From Nocardioides sp. NBC_00368 (GTDB lineage Bacteria > Actinomycetota > Actinomycetes > Propionibacteriales > Nocardioidaceae): a stretch of DNA of 64,000 nt. Shown piece after piece: positions 25,239 through 34,663 of this stretch. Positions within the stretch are counted from its first letter, which is position 1. Every line of letters begins with the position of its first letter. The notes beneath the pieces were generated by a model, which saw nothing but the letters and a program-made list of their open reading frames with translations, had not been told where the DNA came from and did no database searches. Location: NCBI RefSeq assembly GCF_036090055.1, contig NZ_CP107970.1:4733001-4797000 (forward strand), read 5' to 3'. The translations under genes were made by a program, and so were the position numbers.

Positions 25239-25947
25239 TAACGTGGTGGAGGCATCAGGTCTCCGAGTCGTACGCGGGAAGCGCGAGGTCCTCCATGGCC
25301 TCGACTTCTCCATCCGGGCAGGTGAGGTCACCGGGCTGCTCGGACCGTCCGGGTGCGGCAAGACGACGCTGATGCGCGCCATGGTCGGCGTGCAGGCGAA
25401 GGTCACCGGGTCGCTCACGGTCCTCGGCCGCCCGGCGGGCTCGGCGGCGCTGCGCCCGCGGATCGGCTACGTCACGCAGGACGCCAGCGTCTACGAGGAC
25501 CTGACGGTCACCGAGAACCTGAGGTTCTTCACCCGGGTGCTCGGTGCGCCGCGGTCGTCGGTCGCCGCCGCCATCGAGACGGTCGACCTGACCGACCACA
25601 AGGACCAGGTCGTACGTGACCTCTCCGGAGGTCAGCGCTCACGGGTCGGCCTCGCCGCCGCGCTGCTCGGCTCGCCGGAGCTCCTGGTGCTCGACGAGCC
25701 GACCGTCGGGCTCGACCCGGTGTTGCGCGAGCAGTTGTGGGACACGTTCCGGGACCTGGCCGCCGCGGGTGCCGCGGTCGTCGTCTCCAGCCACGTGATG
25801 GACGAGGCCGAGCGCTGCGACCGGCTGCTGCTGATGCGCGAGGGGGCGTTCCTCGCCGACGGCAGCCCGGCGGAGATCAAGCAGAAGGCGAGCGCCGACG
25901 ACATCGAGCAGGCCTTCCTGGCCCTGGTGAAGGGAGCAGTGCGATGA
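25234..25947 (+). CDS. ABC transporter ATP-binding protein
   Basis: 237 aa. Walker A GPSGCGKTTL, Q-loop YVTQDASVYEDL, signature LSGGQRSR, Walker B LLVLDEPTVGLD and switch His (VVSSHVMDEAE): an ABC-2-type drug/lipid export ATPase. The permease gene overlaps it by 4 bp. Confidence 0.93.
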   Translation: MNNVVEASGLRVVRGKREVLHGLDFSIRAGEVTGLLGPSGCGKTTLMRAMVGVQAKVTGSLTVLGRPAGSAALRPRIGYVTQDASVYEDLTVTENLRFFTRVLGAPRSSVAAAIETVDLTDHKDQVVRDLSGGQRSRVGLAAALLGSPELLVLDEPTVGLDPVLREQLWDTFRDLAAAGAAVVVSSHVMDEAERCDRLLLMREGAFLADGSPAEIKQKASADDIEQAFLALVKGAVR

Positions 25948-26681
25948 GCCTTCGACGGACCCTCGCGGTGACCGGGCGGGTGCTCGCCCAGATCCGGCGC
26001 GACCACCGCACCCTGGTGATGCTGGTGGTCCTGCCGACGTTGCTGATGTCGCTGCTGTGGTGGATGTACGAGGAGTCGCCCGCACCCATCTTCGACCGGA
26101 TCGGCCCGGCCCTGCTGGCGATCTTCCCGTTCATCGTGATGTTCCTGGTGACCTCGGTGACCACGCTGCGCGAACGCTCCTCCGGGACGCTCGAGCGGCT
26201 GCTCGCGATGCCGCTGGGCAAGGGCGACTTCCTGCTCGGCTACGCGCTCGCGTTCGGGCTGTTGGCCGCCGTGCAGTCGGCCGTTGCCGTCGCGGTCAGC
26301 GTGGGTCTCCTCGGGCTGGAGATCACCGGCTCGGTCGCCCTCCTCGTGGTCGTCGCGATCGTCGACGCCGTCCTCGGCACCGCGCTCGGGCTGCTCGTCT
26401 CGGCCTTCGCCACGACCGAGTTCCAGGCGGTGCAGTTCATGCCGGCGATCGTGGTCCCGCAGATCCTGCTGTGCGGGCTGCTGGTGCCGCGCGACTCGCT
26501 GCCGACGGTCCTCGAAGCCATCTCCGACGTACTCCCGCTCTCCTACGCCGTCGATGCGATGACCCACCTGGTCACCTCCACCGAGACCGGCGACGTCTGG
26601 ACCGACCTGGCCGTCGTCGGCGGGTTCGTCGTGGCCGGCCTCGCTCTCGGCTCGGCGACGCTGCGGCGGCGTACTCCCTGA
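25944..26681 (+). CDS. ABC-2 type transporter permease
   Basis: 245 aa with six hydrophobic segments and the ABC-2 hallmark LRERSSGTLERLLAMPLGKGDFLLGY between helices 2 and 3. LPLSYAVDAMTHL matches the conserved C-terminal ABC-2 motif. Pairs with the ATPase to form an exporter; substrate unknown. Confidence 0.92.
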   Translation: MSLRRTLAVTGRVLAQIRRDHRTLVMLVVLPTLLMSLLWWMYEESPAPIFDRIGPALLAIFPFIVMFLVTSVTTLRERSSGTLERLLAMPLGKGDFLLGYALAFGLLAAVQSAVAVAVSVGLLGLEITGSVALLVVVAIVDAVLGTALGLLVSAFATTEFQAVQFMPAIVVPQILLCGLLVPRDSLPTVLEAISDVLPLSYAVDAMTHLVTSTETGDVWTDLAVVGGFVVAGLALGSATLRRRTP

Positions 26682-26820
26682 TCACAGCCGCTTCGACCGC
26701 ACCATCTGTGAGGTGGTGAGAGGAAGTTGACGGAAGGGGTACCGAGAGCCGATCGGCGCGAAACGTTGACACCGGAATGTAGAGGTCGCCCACCCCCGAC
26801 CCGAAACGGTGTGAGTACGC

Positions 26821-28920
26821 GTGACCGACACCCACTGTCCTTACTGCAGTCTGCAGTGCGGGATGACCCTTGTCCGCAAGGGTCCCCGGCTGGAGGTCAG
26901 TGAGCGCTCGTTCCCGGTGAACGAGGGTGCTCTGTGCCGGAAGGGATGGACGGCGACCGGGCTGCGCGGCAGCCGGGAGCGGCTGACGACGCCGATGGTG
27001 CGCGACCGGGCGACGGGGGAGTGGACCGCGGCGACGTGGGACGAGGCCCTCGACCTGATCGCCTCGAAGCTCGCCGACCTGCGCGACGCCCACGGCGCCG
27101 ACGCGAACGCGGTCTTCGGCGGTGGCGGGCTGACCAACGAGAAGGCCTACCAGCTCGGGAAGTTCGCCCGGGTCGCCCTCGGCACCTCCCAGATCGACTA
27201 CAACGGCCGCTGGTGCATGAGCTCCGCGGCCTCGGCCGGCAACCAGGCCTTCGGCGTCGACCGCGGGCTGCCGTTCCCGCTGGCCGACATCGAGCGGACC
27301 GACGTCTGCGTGCTCGTCGGCTCCAACCTGGCCGAGACGATGCCGCCGGCGGCCCGTCACCTCGATCGGCTGCGCGAGAACGGCGGCAAGGTCGTCGTCA
27401 TCGACCCGCGGCTGACCCCGACCGGCGAGCGTGCCGACCTCTTCCTCCAGCCGGTCCCCGGCACCGACCTGCCCCTCGCGCTCGGGGTCCTGCACCTGCT
27501 CGACGCGGCCGGCGCCGTCGACGAGGACTACATCGCCGAGCGGACCACAGGCTTCGAGGACGTACGCCGCTCCGTGGCTGCCTGGTGGCCGGAGATGGTC
27601 GAGCGGGTCAGCGGGGTCGAGGCCGCGCAGCTGCGCGAGCTGGCCTCCCTGCTGGCGAACGCGGAGAAGGTCATGGTCCTGACCGCCCGCGGCGCCGAGC
27701 AGCACGCCCAGGGCACCGCGACCGTCCTGGCCTGGCTCAACGTGGCGCTCGCCCTCGGCATGCCCGGCAAGGCGTACGCCGGCTACGGCTGTCTCACCGG
27801 ACAGGGCAACGGCCAGGGCGGCCGCGAGCACGGCCAGAAGGCCGACCAGCTTCCCGGCTACCGGATGATCGACGACCCTGCGGCCCGCGCGCACGTCGCA
27901 GCGGTCTGGGGTGTCGACCCGGAGACCATCCCCGGCAAGGGCCGCTCCGCCTACGAGCTGCTGGACGCGCTCGGCACCCCCGAAGGCCCCAAGAGCCTGC
28001 TCGTCTTCGGCTCCAACATCGTGGTCTCTGCCCCGAACGCCACCCACATCACCTCGCGCCTGACGTCCCTCGACCTGCTCGTGGTCGCCGACATGGTGAT
28101 GAGCGAGACCGCCGCGCTCGCAGACGTGGTGCTGCCGGTGACCCAGTGGGCCGAGGAGACCGGCACCATGACCAACCTCGAGGGTCGGGTCATCCTGCGG
28201 CAGGCGGCGGTCACCCCGCCGGACGGCGTACGTTCCGATCTGGATGTGATCGCGGGACTGGCGGCTCGTCTCGGGGTAGTCCAGGGAGTTTCCGTCGGTT
28301 ACTCACCGGTAGACCGACCGGAACTCCCTGGACTACCCGGACCGACCTGGTCGACCGACCCCGAGGAGATCTTCGAGGAGCTCCGAGCCGCCACGAAGGG
28401 CGGCAAGGCCGACTACAGCGGCATCACCTACGACCGCATCCGCGAGGAGGACGGCGTCTTCTGGCCCTGCCCGGAAGACACCGAGGGCACCCCGCGCCTC
28501 TTCGCCGACTCCTTCTTCCACGCCGACGGCCGGGCCCGCTTCATCGACGTCGACCACCGCGGCGCGGCCGAGCAGCCGACCGCCGACTACCCGCTCCACC
28601 TGACCACCGGCCGGGTGCTCGCGCAGTACCAGTCCGGTGCCCAGACCCGACGGATCAAGGACCTCCCCGACGAGGGCGCCTTCGTCGAGCTCCACCCGCT
28701 GCTGGCCGACCGCGTCGGGGCGCACGACGGTGACCCGGTCGTCGTCCGCACCCCGCGCGGCGAGATGAAGGCGCCCGCGCGGATCGTGACCACGATCCGC
28801 CCGGACACGGTCTTCGTGCCCTTCCACTGGGTCGGCGCCAACAAGCTCACCAACGACGCCCTCGACCCCTCCAGCCGGATGCCGGAGTTCAAGGTCTGTG
28901 CCGCGGCGGTGAGCGCATGA
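26821..28920 (+). CDS. nasC: Assimilatory nitrate reductase catalytic subunit (molybdopterin oxidoreductase)
   Basis: 699 aa. N-terminal [4Fe-4S] motif (CPYCSLQCGM ... ALCRKGW), molybdopterin domain (WCMSSAASAGNQAFGVDRG, GCLTGQGNGQGGREHGQKADQLPGYR) and C-terminal molydop-binding domain (LTTGRVLAQYQSGAQTRRI). Reduces nitrate to nitrite in the cytoplasm. It lacks the C-terminal BFD-type [2Fe-2S] domain of some NasA proteins; that domain is on the next gene instead. GTG start at 26821. The 139-bp gap upstream shows a TTGACA at 26765 but no clear -10 or GlnR box. Confidence 0.93.
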   Translation: MTDTHCPYCSLQCGMTLVRKGPRLEVSERSFPVNEGALCRKGWTATGLRGSRERLTTPMVRDRATGEWTAATWDEALDLIASKLADLRDAHGADANAVFGGGGLTNEKAYQLGKFARVALGTSQIDYNGRWCMSSAASAGNQAFGVDRGLPFPLADIERTDVCVLVGSNLAETMPPAARHLDRLRENGGKVVVIDPRLTPTGERADLFLQPVPGTDLPLALGVLHLLDAAGAVDEDYIAERTTGFEDVRRSVAAWWPEMVERVSGVEAAQLRELASLLANAEKVMVLTARGAEQHAQGTATVLAWLNVALALGMPGKAYAGYGCLTGQGNGQGGREHGQKADQLPGYRMIDDPAARAHVAAVWGVDPETIPGKGRSAYELLDALGTPEGPKSLLVFGSNIVVSAPNATHITSRLTSLDLLVVADMVMSETAALADVVLPVTQWAEETGTMTNLEGRVILRQAAVTPPDGVRSDLDVIAGLAARLGVVQGVSVGYSPVDRPELPGLPGPTWSTDPEEIFEELRAATKGGKADYSGITYDRIREEDGVFWPCPEDTEGTPRLFADSFFHADGRARFIDVDHRGAAEQPTADYPLHLTTGRVLAQYQSGAQTRRIKDLPDEGAFVELHPLLADRVGAHDGDPVVVRTPRGEMKAPARIVTTIRPDTVFVPFHWVGANKLTNDALDPSSRMPEFKVCAAAVSA

Positions 28921-28961
28921 GCGAGCCCATGAGCGAGCCCACGACCGAGCCCACGACCGGG
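28917..28961 (+). repeat. 12-bp coding tandem repeat at the flavoprotein N-terminus
   Basis: Four 12-bp units; the first two are identical (ATGAGCGAGCCC) and the next two are ACGACC variants. The duplication copies the start codon, so two in-frame ATGs are present. Confidence 0.8.
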
Positions 28962-30452
28962 AAGCGGATCGTCATCATCGGTGGCGGCATGGCCGCGGCC
29001 CGGCTCGTCGAGGGACTGGTCGCGCGCGGCCTCGGCCCGCAGACGACCGTGCTCGCGGAGGAGCAGCACGTGCCGTACAACCGGATCCTGCTCTCCGCGG
29101 TGCTCGAGGGCACCCACCGCCCCGGGGCGCTCGCGCTGCGCGAGAAGCAGTGGTACGCCGACCGCGGGGTCGACCTCCGCCTGAACAGCCTCGTCGTGGA
29201 CATCCACCGCGACACCAAGACGGTCGAGCTCGCCGACCGGACGCGGATCCCCTACGACGCCGTCGTACTGGCGACCGGGGCGATCCCGAGCCTGCCGCCG
29301 ATCCGCGGCGTGGTGCGGATGGACGGCTCGATGGACCCGCGGGTGCAGGCGTTCCGCAGCCTCGACGACTGCGCGCGGCTGCTCGACACGCTGCACGACC
29401 ACCCGCGGAGCGCGGTGATCGTCGGCGGTGGCCTGCTCGGGCTCCAGGTCTCCCGCGCCCTCGCGGTGCGCGGGATCGAGACTGAGATCGTCGAGGGTCG
29501 TGACCACCTGCTCAGCAGCCAGGTCGACGCGTCGGCAGGCAAGGTGCTGAAGCGGTCGATGGCCAAGCTCGGCACCCAGGTCTACCTCGGCGCCCGGGCG
29601 ACCCGGCTGACCGACGAGGGCCTCAAGCTCGACAACGGCTACACCCTCGAGACCGACCTGGTGGTGCTCACCGCCGGCGGCCGCCCCCGCGCCAACCTCG
29701 CCCGTCGTGCCGAGCTCACCGTCAACCGCGGCATCGTCGTCGACGACCAGCTCCGCAGCGTCGACGACCCCGACGTCTATGCGATCGGCGACTGCGCCGA
29801 GCACAACGCGACGACCACCGGCTTCGTGAGCCCGGCCTGGGAGCAGGCCGGTGTCCTCGCCGAGGTCCTCGCCGGTAACCAGGCGGCCTATGAGGGACAC
29901 CGCGTCGTCGCCCGCCTGCGCGCCACCGACCTCGATGTCTGCGTCCTCGGCGAGCCCGAGAACGAGACCGGCGAGGTCGTCGAGATCGCCAACCCGATCA
30001 AGGGCACCCACCGCAAGCTGGTGGTACGCGACGGCCGCATCGTCGCCGGCGCCCTCGTCGGTGACCTGAGCCGGGTCGGCCTGATCACCCAGGCCTTCGA
30101 CCGCCAGACCGTCCTCGGCGAGCACGAGGCCGGACAGCTGCTGCTGCCCGAGCCGTCCTCGTCGGGCTCCGGGATCCCGCAGCTCCCCGACGACGCGGAG
30201 GTGTGCGCCTGCGCCGGTGTCAGCGCCGGCCGGATCCGGGCGTGCCGGTCCCTCGAGGACGTACGCGACACCACCCGCGCCACCACCGGCTGCGGCGGCT
30301 GCGCGCCGACCGTACGTCAGCTTCTGGCGACTCGGCCCAGTGGCAGCCAGCTCAACGCCAGCCAGATCAGTGCCAGCCAGATCAGTGCCAGCCAGATCAG
30401 TGCCAGCCAGATCAGTAACGGGCAGCTCAGTGTGGAAGGAACAACATCATGA
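28917..30452 (+). CDS. NAD(P)H/FAD oxidoreductase with BFD-type [2Fe-2S] domain (nitrate reductase electron-transfer subunit)
   Basis: 511 aa. FAD motif IVIIGGGMAAARLVEGL, NAD motif VIVGGGLLGLQVS, FAD-proximal VYAIGDCAEH, then a BFD-like domain with CACAGVSAGRIRAC ... TTGCGGCAP. It resembles the N-terminal half of NirB and probably passes electrons from NAD(P)H to the nitrate reductase upstream (NasB-like). Its first residues (MSEPMSEPTTEPTTG) come from 12-bp tandem repeats and its tail from 15-bp repeats, so both ends look recently expanded. ATG overlaps the previous stop by 4 bp; ATG at 28929 is an alternative start. Confidence 0.88.
   Translation: MSEPMSEPTTEPTTGKRIVIIGGGMAAARLVEGLVARGLGPQTTVLAEEQHVPYNRILLSAVLEGTHRPGALALREKQWYADRGVDLRLNSLVVDIHRDTKTVELADRTRIPYDAVVLATGAIPSLPPIRGVVRMDGSMDPRVQAFRSLDDCARLLDTLHDHPRSAVIVGGGLLGLQVSRALAVRGIETEIVEGRDHLLSSQVDASAGKVLKRSMAKLGTQVYLGARATRLTDEGLKLDNGYTLETDLVVLTAGGRPRANLARRAELTVNRGIVVDDQLRSVDDPDVYAIGDCAEHNATTTGFVSPAWEQAGVLAEVLAGNQAAYEGHRVVARLRATDLDVCVLGEPENETGEVVEIANPIKGTHRKLVVRDGRIVAGALVGDLSRVGLITQAFDRQTVLGEHEAGQLLLPEPSSSGSGIPQLPDDAEVCACAGVSAGRIRACRSLEDVRDTTRATTGCGGCAPTVRQLLATRPSGSQLNASQISASQISASQISASQISNGQLSVEGTTS
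30346..30435 (+). repeat. 15-bp coding minisatellite (SQISA repeats)
   Basis: Six 15-bp units; the three at 30361-30405 are identical (GCCAGATCAGTGCCA) and the flanking three are diverged. They encode a tail of about six SQxxx pentapeptides at the C-terminus of the flavoprotein. Confidence 0.9.
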
Positions 30453-33076
30453 GCCCTCACCTCCGCAAGAAGGTCGTCGTGGTCGGCCACGGCATGGTCG
30501 GTCACCGCTTCGTGACCGCCGCCATCGAGCGCGGTCTCACCGAGACCCACGACATCGTCGTCTTCGGTGAGGAGCCGCGTCCGGCGTACGACCGGGTCGC
30601 CCTCACCAGCTTCTTCGAGGTCGGCGCCGAGGCACTCTCCTTCCTACCCTCCGGCGTGTACGAGGACCCGCGGGTCACGCTGCGCACCGGCACGAGCGTC
30701 GTCGAGATCGACCCGGCGGCCCAGACGGTGATGCTCGCCGACGGCGAGGAGATGGCGTACGACGAGCTGGTGCTCGCCACCGGAGCGGCACCGTTCGTGC
30801 CGCCGGTGCCGGGCTCGGAGCTCGGGAACGTCTTCGTCTACCGCACGATCGAGGACCTCGAGGCGATCCGGGAGGCTGCGAAGACCGCGAAGGCCGGTGC
30901 CGTGATCGGCGGTGGCCTGCTCGGGCTGGAGGCCGCCAACGCGCTGCACCAGCTCGGGGTCGAGACCCATGTGGTCGAGCTCGCGCCCCGGCTGATGGCC
31001 GTCCAGGTCGACGACGCCGGCGGCAACACGCTGAAGCGTCACATCGAGAAGCTCGGCCTCACCGTCCACACCGGGGTGATGACGGAATCGATCTCGCCGG
31101 ACTCGATCGAGGAGATCGCGGTCGTCGACGAGGACGCCGACGGCATCCTCGACGGCAGGGTCAGCGCGCTGAAGTTCAAGGACGTCGAGGAGCCGCTGGC
31201 GGTCGACATGGTCGTCTTCTCCGCCGGCATCCGGCCGCGGGACGCGCTGGCCCGCGCGGCCGGCCTGGACCTGGCCGAGCGCGGCGGCGTGCTCGTCGAC
31301 GAGCAGTGCCGCTCCTCCGACCCGCACGTGTGGGCGGTGGGCGAGTGTGCCGCCCCCGGCGGGAAGATGTACGGCCTGGTGGCCCCCGGCTACGACATGG
31401 CCGAGGTCGTCGCCGACGCCCTGCTCGGCGGTGCCGGCACCTTCACCGGTGCCGACATGTCGACGAAGCTCAAGCTGCTCGGCGTCGACGTCGCCAGCTT
31501 CGGTGACGCGCACGGCACCACCGAGGAGTGCCTCGAGCTCACCTACTCCGACGCCGTCGCGGGCGTCTACAAGAAGCTGGTGATCAGCGAGGACGGCACC
31601 CGCCTGCTCGGCGGCGTGCTGGTCGGCGACGCGAGCGCCTACGGGCTGCTCCGGCCGATGGTCGCCTCGGGCATGACGCTTCCGGAGAACCCGGAGGAGC
31701 TGATCCTCCCCCAGTCCACGGGCGGTGGGGGAGGGATCCAGCTTCCGCCGGAGGCGCAGATCTGCTCGTGCAACAACGTCACCCGCGGTGACATCGAGGC
31801 GGCCGTCGACAACGGCTGCGAGAGCGCCGCGGACGTCACCAAGGCCACCAAGGCGGGAAGCACCTGCGGCTCCTGCAAGGTGCAGGTGAAGAAGATCGTC
31901 GAGGACTACTTCACCGCCCAGGGAAAGACCGTCGACACCTCGCTGTGCGAGCACTTCAAGATGACCCGCGCCGAGCTCTTCGACGTGGTGCTGATCCACG
32001 GCTACAAGACCTTCGACGAGATCATCGAGGCCCACGGCACCGGCCGCGGCTGCGACCTGTGCAAGCCCGCCGTCGCGAGCATCCTGGCGAGCCAGCTCAA
32101 CGGGCACGTGCTGGCGAAGGAGAACCGCAAGCTCCAGGACACCAACGACGCCTACCTGGCCAACCTCCAGAAGAACGGCTCCTACTCGGTCGTCCCGCGT
32201 ATCCCCGGTGGTGAGATCACGCCCGAGGGCCTGATCGTGATCGGTGAGGTGGCCAAGGAGTTCGGCCTCTACACCAAGATCACCGGTGGCCAGCGCATCG
32301 ACATGTTCGGCGCCCGCATGGAGGACCTGCCCGCGATCTGGAAGCGCCTGGTCGACGCCGGGTTCGAGTCCGGCCATGCCTATGGGAAGTCGCTCAGGAC
32401 CGTGAAGTCCTGCGTCGGCTCGACCTGGTGCCGCTACGGCGTCCAGGACTCCGTCGGCCTCGCGATCATGCTGGAGACCCGCTACCGCGGGCTGCGCTCG
32501 CCGCACAAGCTCAAGGGTGGCGTCTCCGGGTGCGCCCGCGAGTGCGCCGAGGCCCGCGGCAAGGACTTCGGTGTCATCGCCACCGAGAAGGGCTGGAACC
32601 TGTACGTCGGGGGCAACGGTGGCGCCATCCCGGCGCACGCCCAGCTGCTCGCCGGCGACCTGAGCACCGAGGAGCTGGTCCGCTACCTCGACCGCTTCCT
32701 GATGTACTACGTGCGTACCGCCGACCGCCTCCAGCGCACCTCGACCTGGATCGACTCCCTCGACGGAGGCCTGGACCGGGTCCGCGAGGTCGTGGTCGAC
32801 GACGTCCTCGGCCTGGGCACCGAGCTCGAGGCCGCGATGGCCACGCACGTCGACGGCTACTTCGACGAGTGGAAGGCGACGATCGAGGACCCGGAGAAGC
32901 TCAAGCGGTTCGTCTCCTTCGTCAACGCCCCCGAGATCCCGGACCCCAACATCTCCTTCGGGTCCACCCGTGGCCAGATCGTGCCGGACGTCGCTGACGG
33001 CCCGGCTGTTGTCGGACCGGTGGGGCTCGGTGCCACCATCCCTGTCGGCGCACCCAACCTGGAGGAGTCGCGATGA
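30449..33076 (+). CDS. nirB: Nitrite reductase (NADH) large subunit NirB
   Basis: 875 aa. FAD/NAD modules (VVVVGHGMVGHRF, AVIGGGLLGLEAANAL), two BFD-type [2Fe-2S] regions (CSCNNVTRGDIEAAV, and CDLCKP), then siroheme/[4Fe-4S] domains with CVGSTWCRYG ... GCARECAEARGKDFG as the cluster ligands. Six-electron reduction of nitrite to ammonium in the cytoplasm. ATG overlaps the previous stop; nirD overlaps its end. Confidence 0.95.
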   Translation: MSPHLRKKVVVVGHGMVGHRFVTAAIERGLTETHDIVVFGEEPRPAYDRVALTSFFEVGAEALSFLPSGVYEDPRVTLRTGTSVVEIDPAAQTVMLADGEEMAYDELVLATGAAPFVPPVPGSELGNVFVYRTIEDLEAIREAAKTAKAGAVIGGGLLGLEAANALHQLGVETHVVELAPRLMAVQVDDAGGNTLKRHIEKLGLTVHTGVMTESISPDSIEEIAVVDEDADGILDGRVSALKFKDVEEPLAVDMVVFSAGIRPRDALARAAGLDLAERGGVLVDEQCRSSDPHVWAVGECAAPGGKMYGLVAPGYDMAEVVADALLGGAGTFTGADMSTKLKLLGVDVASFGDAHGTTEECLELTYSDAVAGVYKKLVISEDGTRLLGGVLVGDASAYGLLRPMVASGMTLPENPEELILPQSTGGGGGIQLPPEAQICSCNNVTRGDIEAAVDNGCESAADVTKATKAGSTCGSCKVQVKKIVEDYFTAQGKTVDTSLCEHFKMTRAELFDVVLIHGYKTFDEIIEAHGTGRGCDLCKPAVASILASQLNGHVLAKENRKLQDTNDAYLANLQKNGSYSVVPRIPGGEITPEGLIVIGEVAKEFGLYTKITGGQRIDMFGARMEDLPAIWKRLVDAGFESGHAYGKSLRTVKSCVGSTWCRYGVQDSVGLAIMLETRYRGLRSPHKLKGGVSGCARECAEARGKDFGVIATEKGWNLYVGGNGGAIPAHAQLLAGDLSTEELVRYLDRFLMYYVRTADRLQRTSTWIDSLDGGLDRVREVVVDDVLGLGTELEAAMATHVDGYFDEWKATIEDPEKLKRFVSFVNAPEIPDPNISFGSTRGQIVPDVADGPAVVGPVGLGATIPVGAPNLEESR

Positions 33077-33420
33077 CCCAGACGCAGACCCAGACGTACA
33101 TCTCCGTCTGTCGCCTCGACGACATCGACCCCGAGACCGGCATCGCTGCGCTGGTCAGGGGCGAGGCCGTGGCCGTCTTCCGGACCCTCGACGACCGCGT
33201 CTTCGCGCTCTCCAACTTCGATCCGTACGGCCACGCCTCGGTGCTCGCCCGGGGCATCGTCGGCACGCGTGGCGAGGTGCCGTTCGTCGCATCGCCCCTG
33301 CTCAAGCAGCCGTTCGCGCTCGAGACCGGTCTGTGCCTCGACGACCCGTCGGTGTCGGTCGCGACCTACGAGGTCGAGGTCGTCGACGGCGAGGTCCGCA
33401 TCGGGGCCCGCCGGGGGTAG
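33073..33420 (+). CDS. nirD: Nitrite reductase small subunit NirD
   Basis: 115 aa Rieske-like fold (CRLDDIDPETGIAALVRGEAVAVFRTLDDRVFALSNFDPYGHASVLARGIVG). Like other NirD proteins it lacks the Cys/His cluster ligands of true Rieske proteins. Structural partner of NirB. Confidence 0.93.
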   Translation: MTQTQTQTYISVCRLDDIDPETGIAALVRGEAVAVFRTLDDRVFALSNFDPYGHASVLARGIVGTRGEVPFVASPLLKQPFALETGLCLDDPSVSVATYEVEVVDGEVRIGARRG

Positions 33421-33508
33421 ATCACGCCTGTGAGGCCGTGAGCGAAAGTTAGCGCCGACGATCGAGCAGCCCGCGTACGACGAAACGCTGCCGCCGCAAG
33501 GTGGAAGC

Positions 33509-34663
33509 ATGGCGGTGCAGAATGCTCAGGAGATCTACGATTCCGATGTGGACAGTGGCGCGCTGAGCGGCTTCCGCGTCGGGGTGACCGCGGCGCGGAA
33601 GGCCGAGGAGCAGATCAACCTGCTCGAGAGGCGAGGCTCCCAGGTGGTCTGGGCGCCCGCGCTCTCCGTCGACCCCAACCGGGTCGACGCCGGTGCGCTG
33701 CGCGCGGTGACCGAGCAGATCATCGGCCAGAAGATCGACATGTTCCTCGCGACGACCGGCATCGGGATGCGTACCTGGTTCGACGCGGCCGAGGAGTGGG
33801 GGCTGCTCGACCGGCTGCTGGAGACGCTCGGCGGCGCCGAGATACTGGCACGCGGACCGAAGTCGGTCGGAGCGCTCCGGCGACGGGGCCTGCGGGAGCT
33901 GTGGGCACCCGAGTCGGAGGAGTTCGACGACGTCCTGGAGCACCTGCGCGGCCGCGACCTGACCGGCAAGCGGATCGTGGTGCAGGAGCACGGCCAGTCG
34001 CTGTCGATGGTCGCGCACGCACTGACCCGGCAGGGTGCCGAGGTCATCAACGTGGTGGTCTACCGGGTCGAGTCGGCCTCGGACCCCGAGCCGATGTTCC
34101 GGCTGGTCGAGGTCCTGGCCGACGGTGAGCTGGACGCGGTCACCTTCACCTCCGCGCCGGCCGTGGCCGCGTTCATGCAGGCGGCCGGCTCGGTCGGCCT
34201 GCGCGACGAGGTCGTGGCGGCGTTCCAGGCCGATGTCGTCGCGGCCTGCGTCGGTCCGGTGACCGCCGCCGCCTTCGAGATGTGGGGCGTGCCGACGATG
34301 GTCCCCGACCGCTCCCGCACCGCGGCCATGGTCAAGATGCTCGAGACGGAGCTGCCGCTACGTCGCTCCGGACTGATGATCGAGCTGGTCGGCGGTCACC
34401 AGCTGCTGCTCCACGATGACGCGGTCATCCTCGACGGAGCCGAGGTCAAGCTCTCCCCGGCCCCCGCCGCCGTCCTGGGCGCGCTCGTCGCCAACCCCGG
34501 CAACGTCGTCTCCCGGCAGGCCCTGCTCGCCATGCTCCCCTCCGGCACGGCCGGCTCCGAGCACGCGGTCGAGATGGCGGTCGCCCGGCTCCGCTCGGCG
34601 CTGGGCACGAAGACGATCCAGACCGTCGTCAAGCGCGGCTATCGGCTGGCGGTGGCCTCATGA
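33509..34663 (+). CDS. Uroporphyrinogen-III synthase-like protein fused to an OmpR-type DNA-binding domain
   Basis: 384 aa. Residues about 1-270 resemble HemD (FRVGVTAARKAEEQINLLERRGSQVVWAPAL, VVQEHGQSL, VTFTSAPAVAAFMQAA). The C-terminal 100 residues form a winged helix (NVVSRQALLAML, AVEMAVARLRSALG, TVVKRGYRLAV). Same architecture as Mycobacterium Rv0260c. Probably a regulator of nitrate assimilation that may sense a tetrapyrrole; enzyme activity is uncertain. Translationally coupled to the chelatase downstream. Confidence 0.88.
   Translation: MAVQNAQEIYDSDVDSGALSGFRVGVTAARKAEEQINLLERRGSQVVWAPALSVDPNRVDAGALRAVTEQIIGQKIDMFLATTGIGMRTWFDAAEEWGLLDRLLETLGGAEILARGPKSVGALRRRGLRELWAPESEEFDDVLEHLRGRDLTGKRIVVQEHGQSLSMVAHALTRQGAEVINVVVYRVESASDPEPMFRLVEVLADGELDAVTFTSAPAVAAFMQAAGSVGLRDEVVAAFQADVVAACVGPVTAAAFEMWGVPTMVPDRSRTAAMVKMLETELPLRRSGLMIELVGGHQLLLHDDAVILDGAEVKLSPAPAAVLGALVANPGNVVSRQALLAMLPSGTAGSEHAVEMAVARLRSALGTKTIQTVVKRGYRLAVAS

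Noticed and set aside
26682..26820. GlnR boxes (GTNAC/GAAAC pairs) upstream of the nitrate reductase gene
   Set aside because: A GAAAC is present near 26759 but no correctly spaced partner; not convincing.
30346..30435. Regular 15-bp repeats as a possible CRISPR array
   Set aside because: Units are contiguous without spacers and lie in frame within a gene; it is a coding minisatellite.
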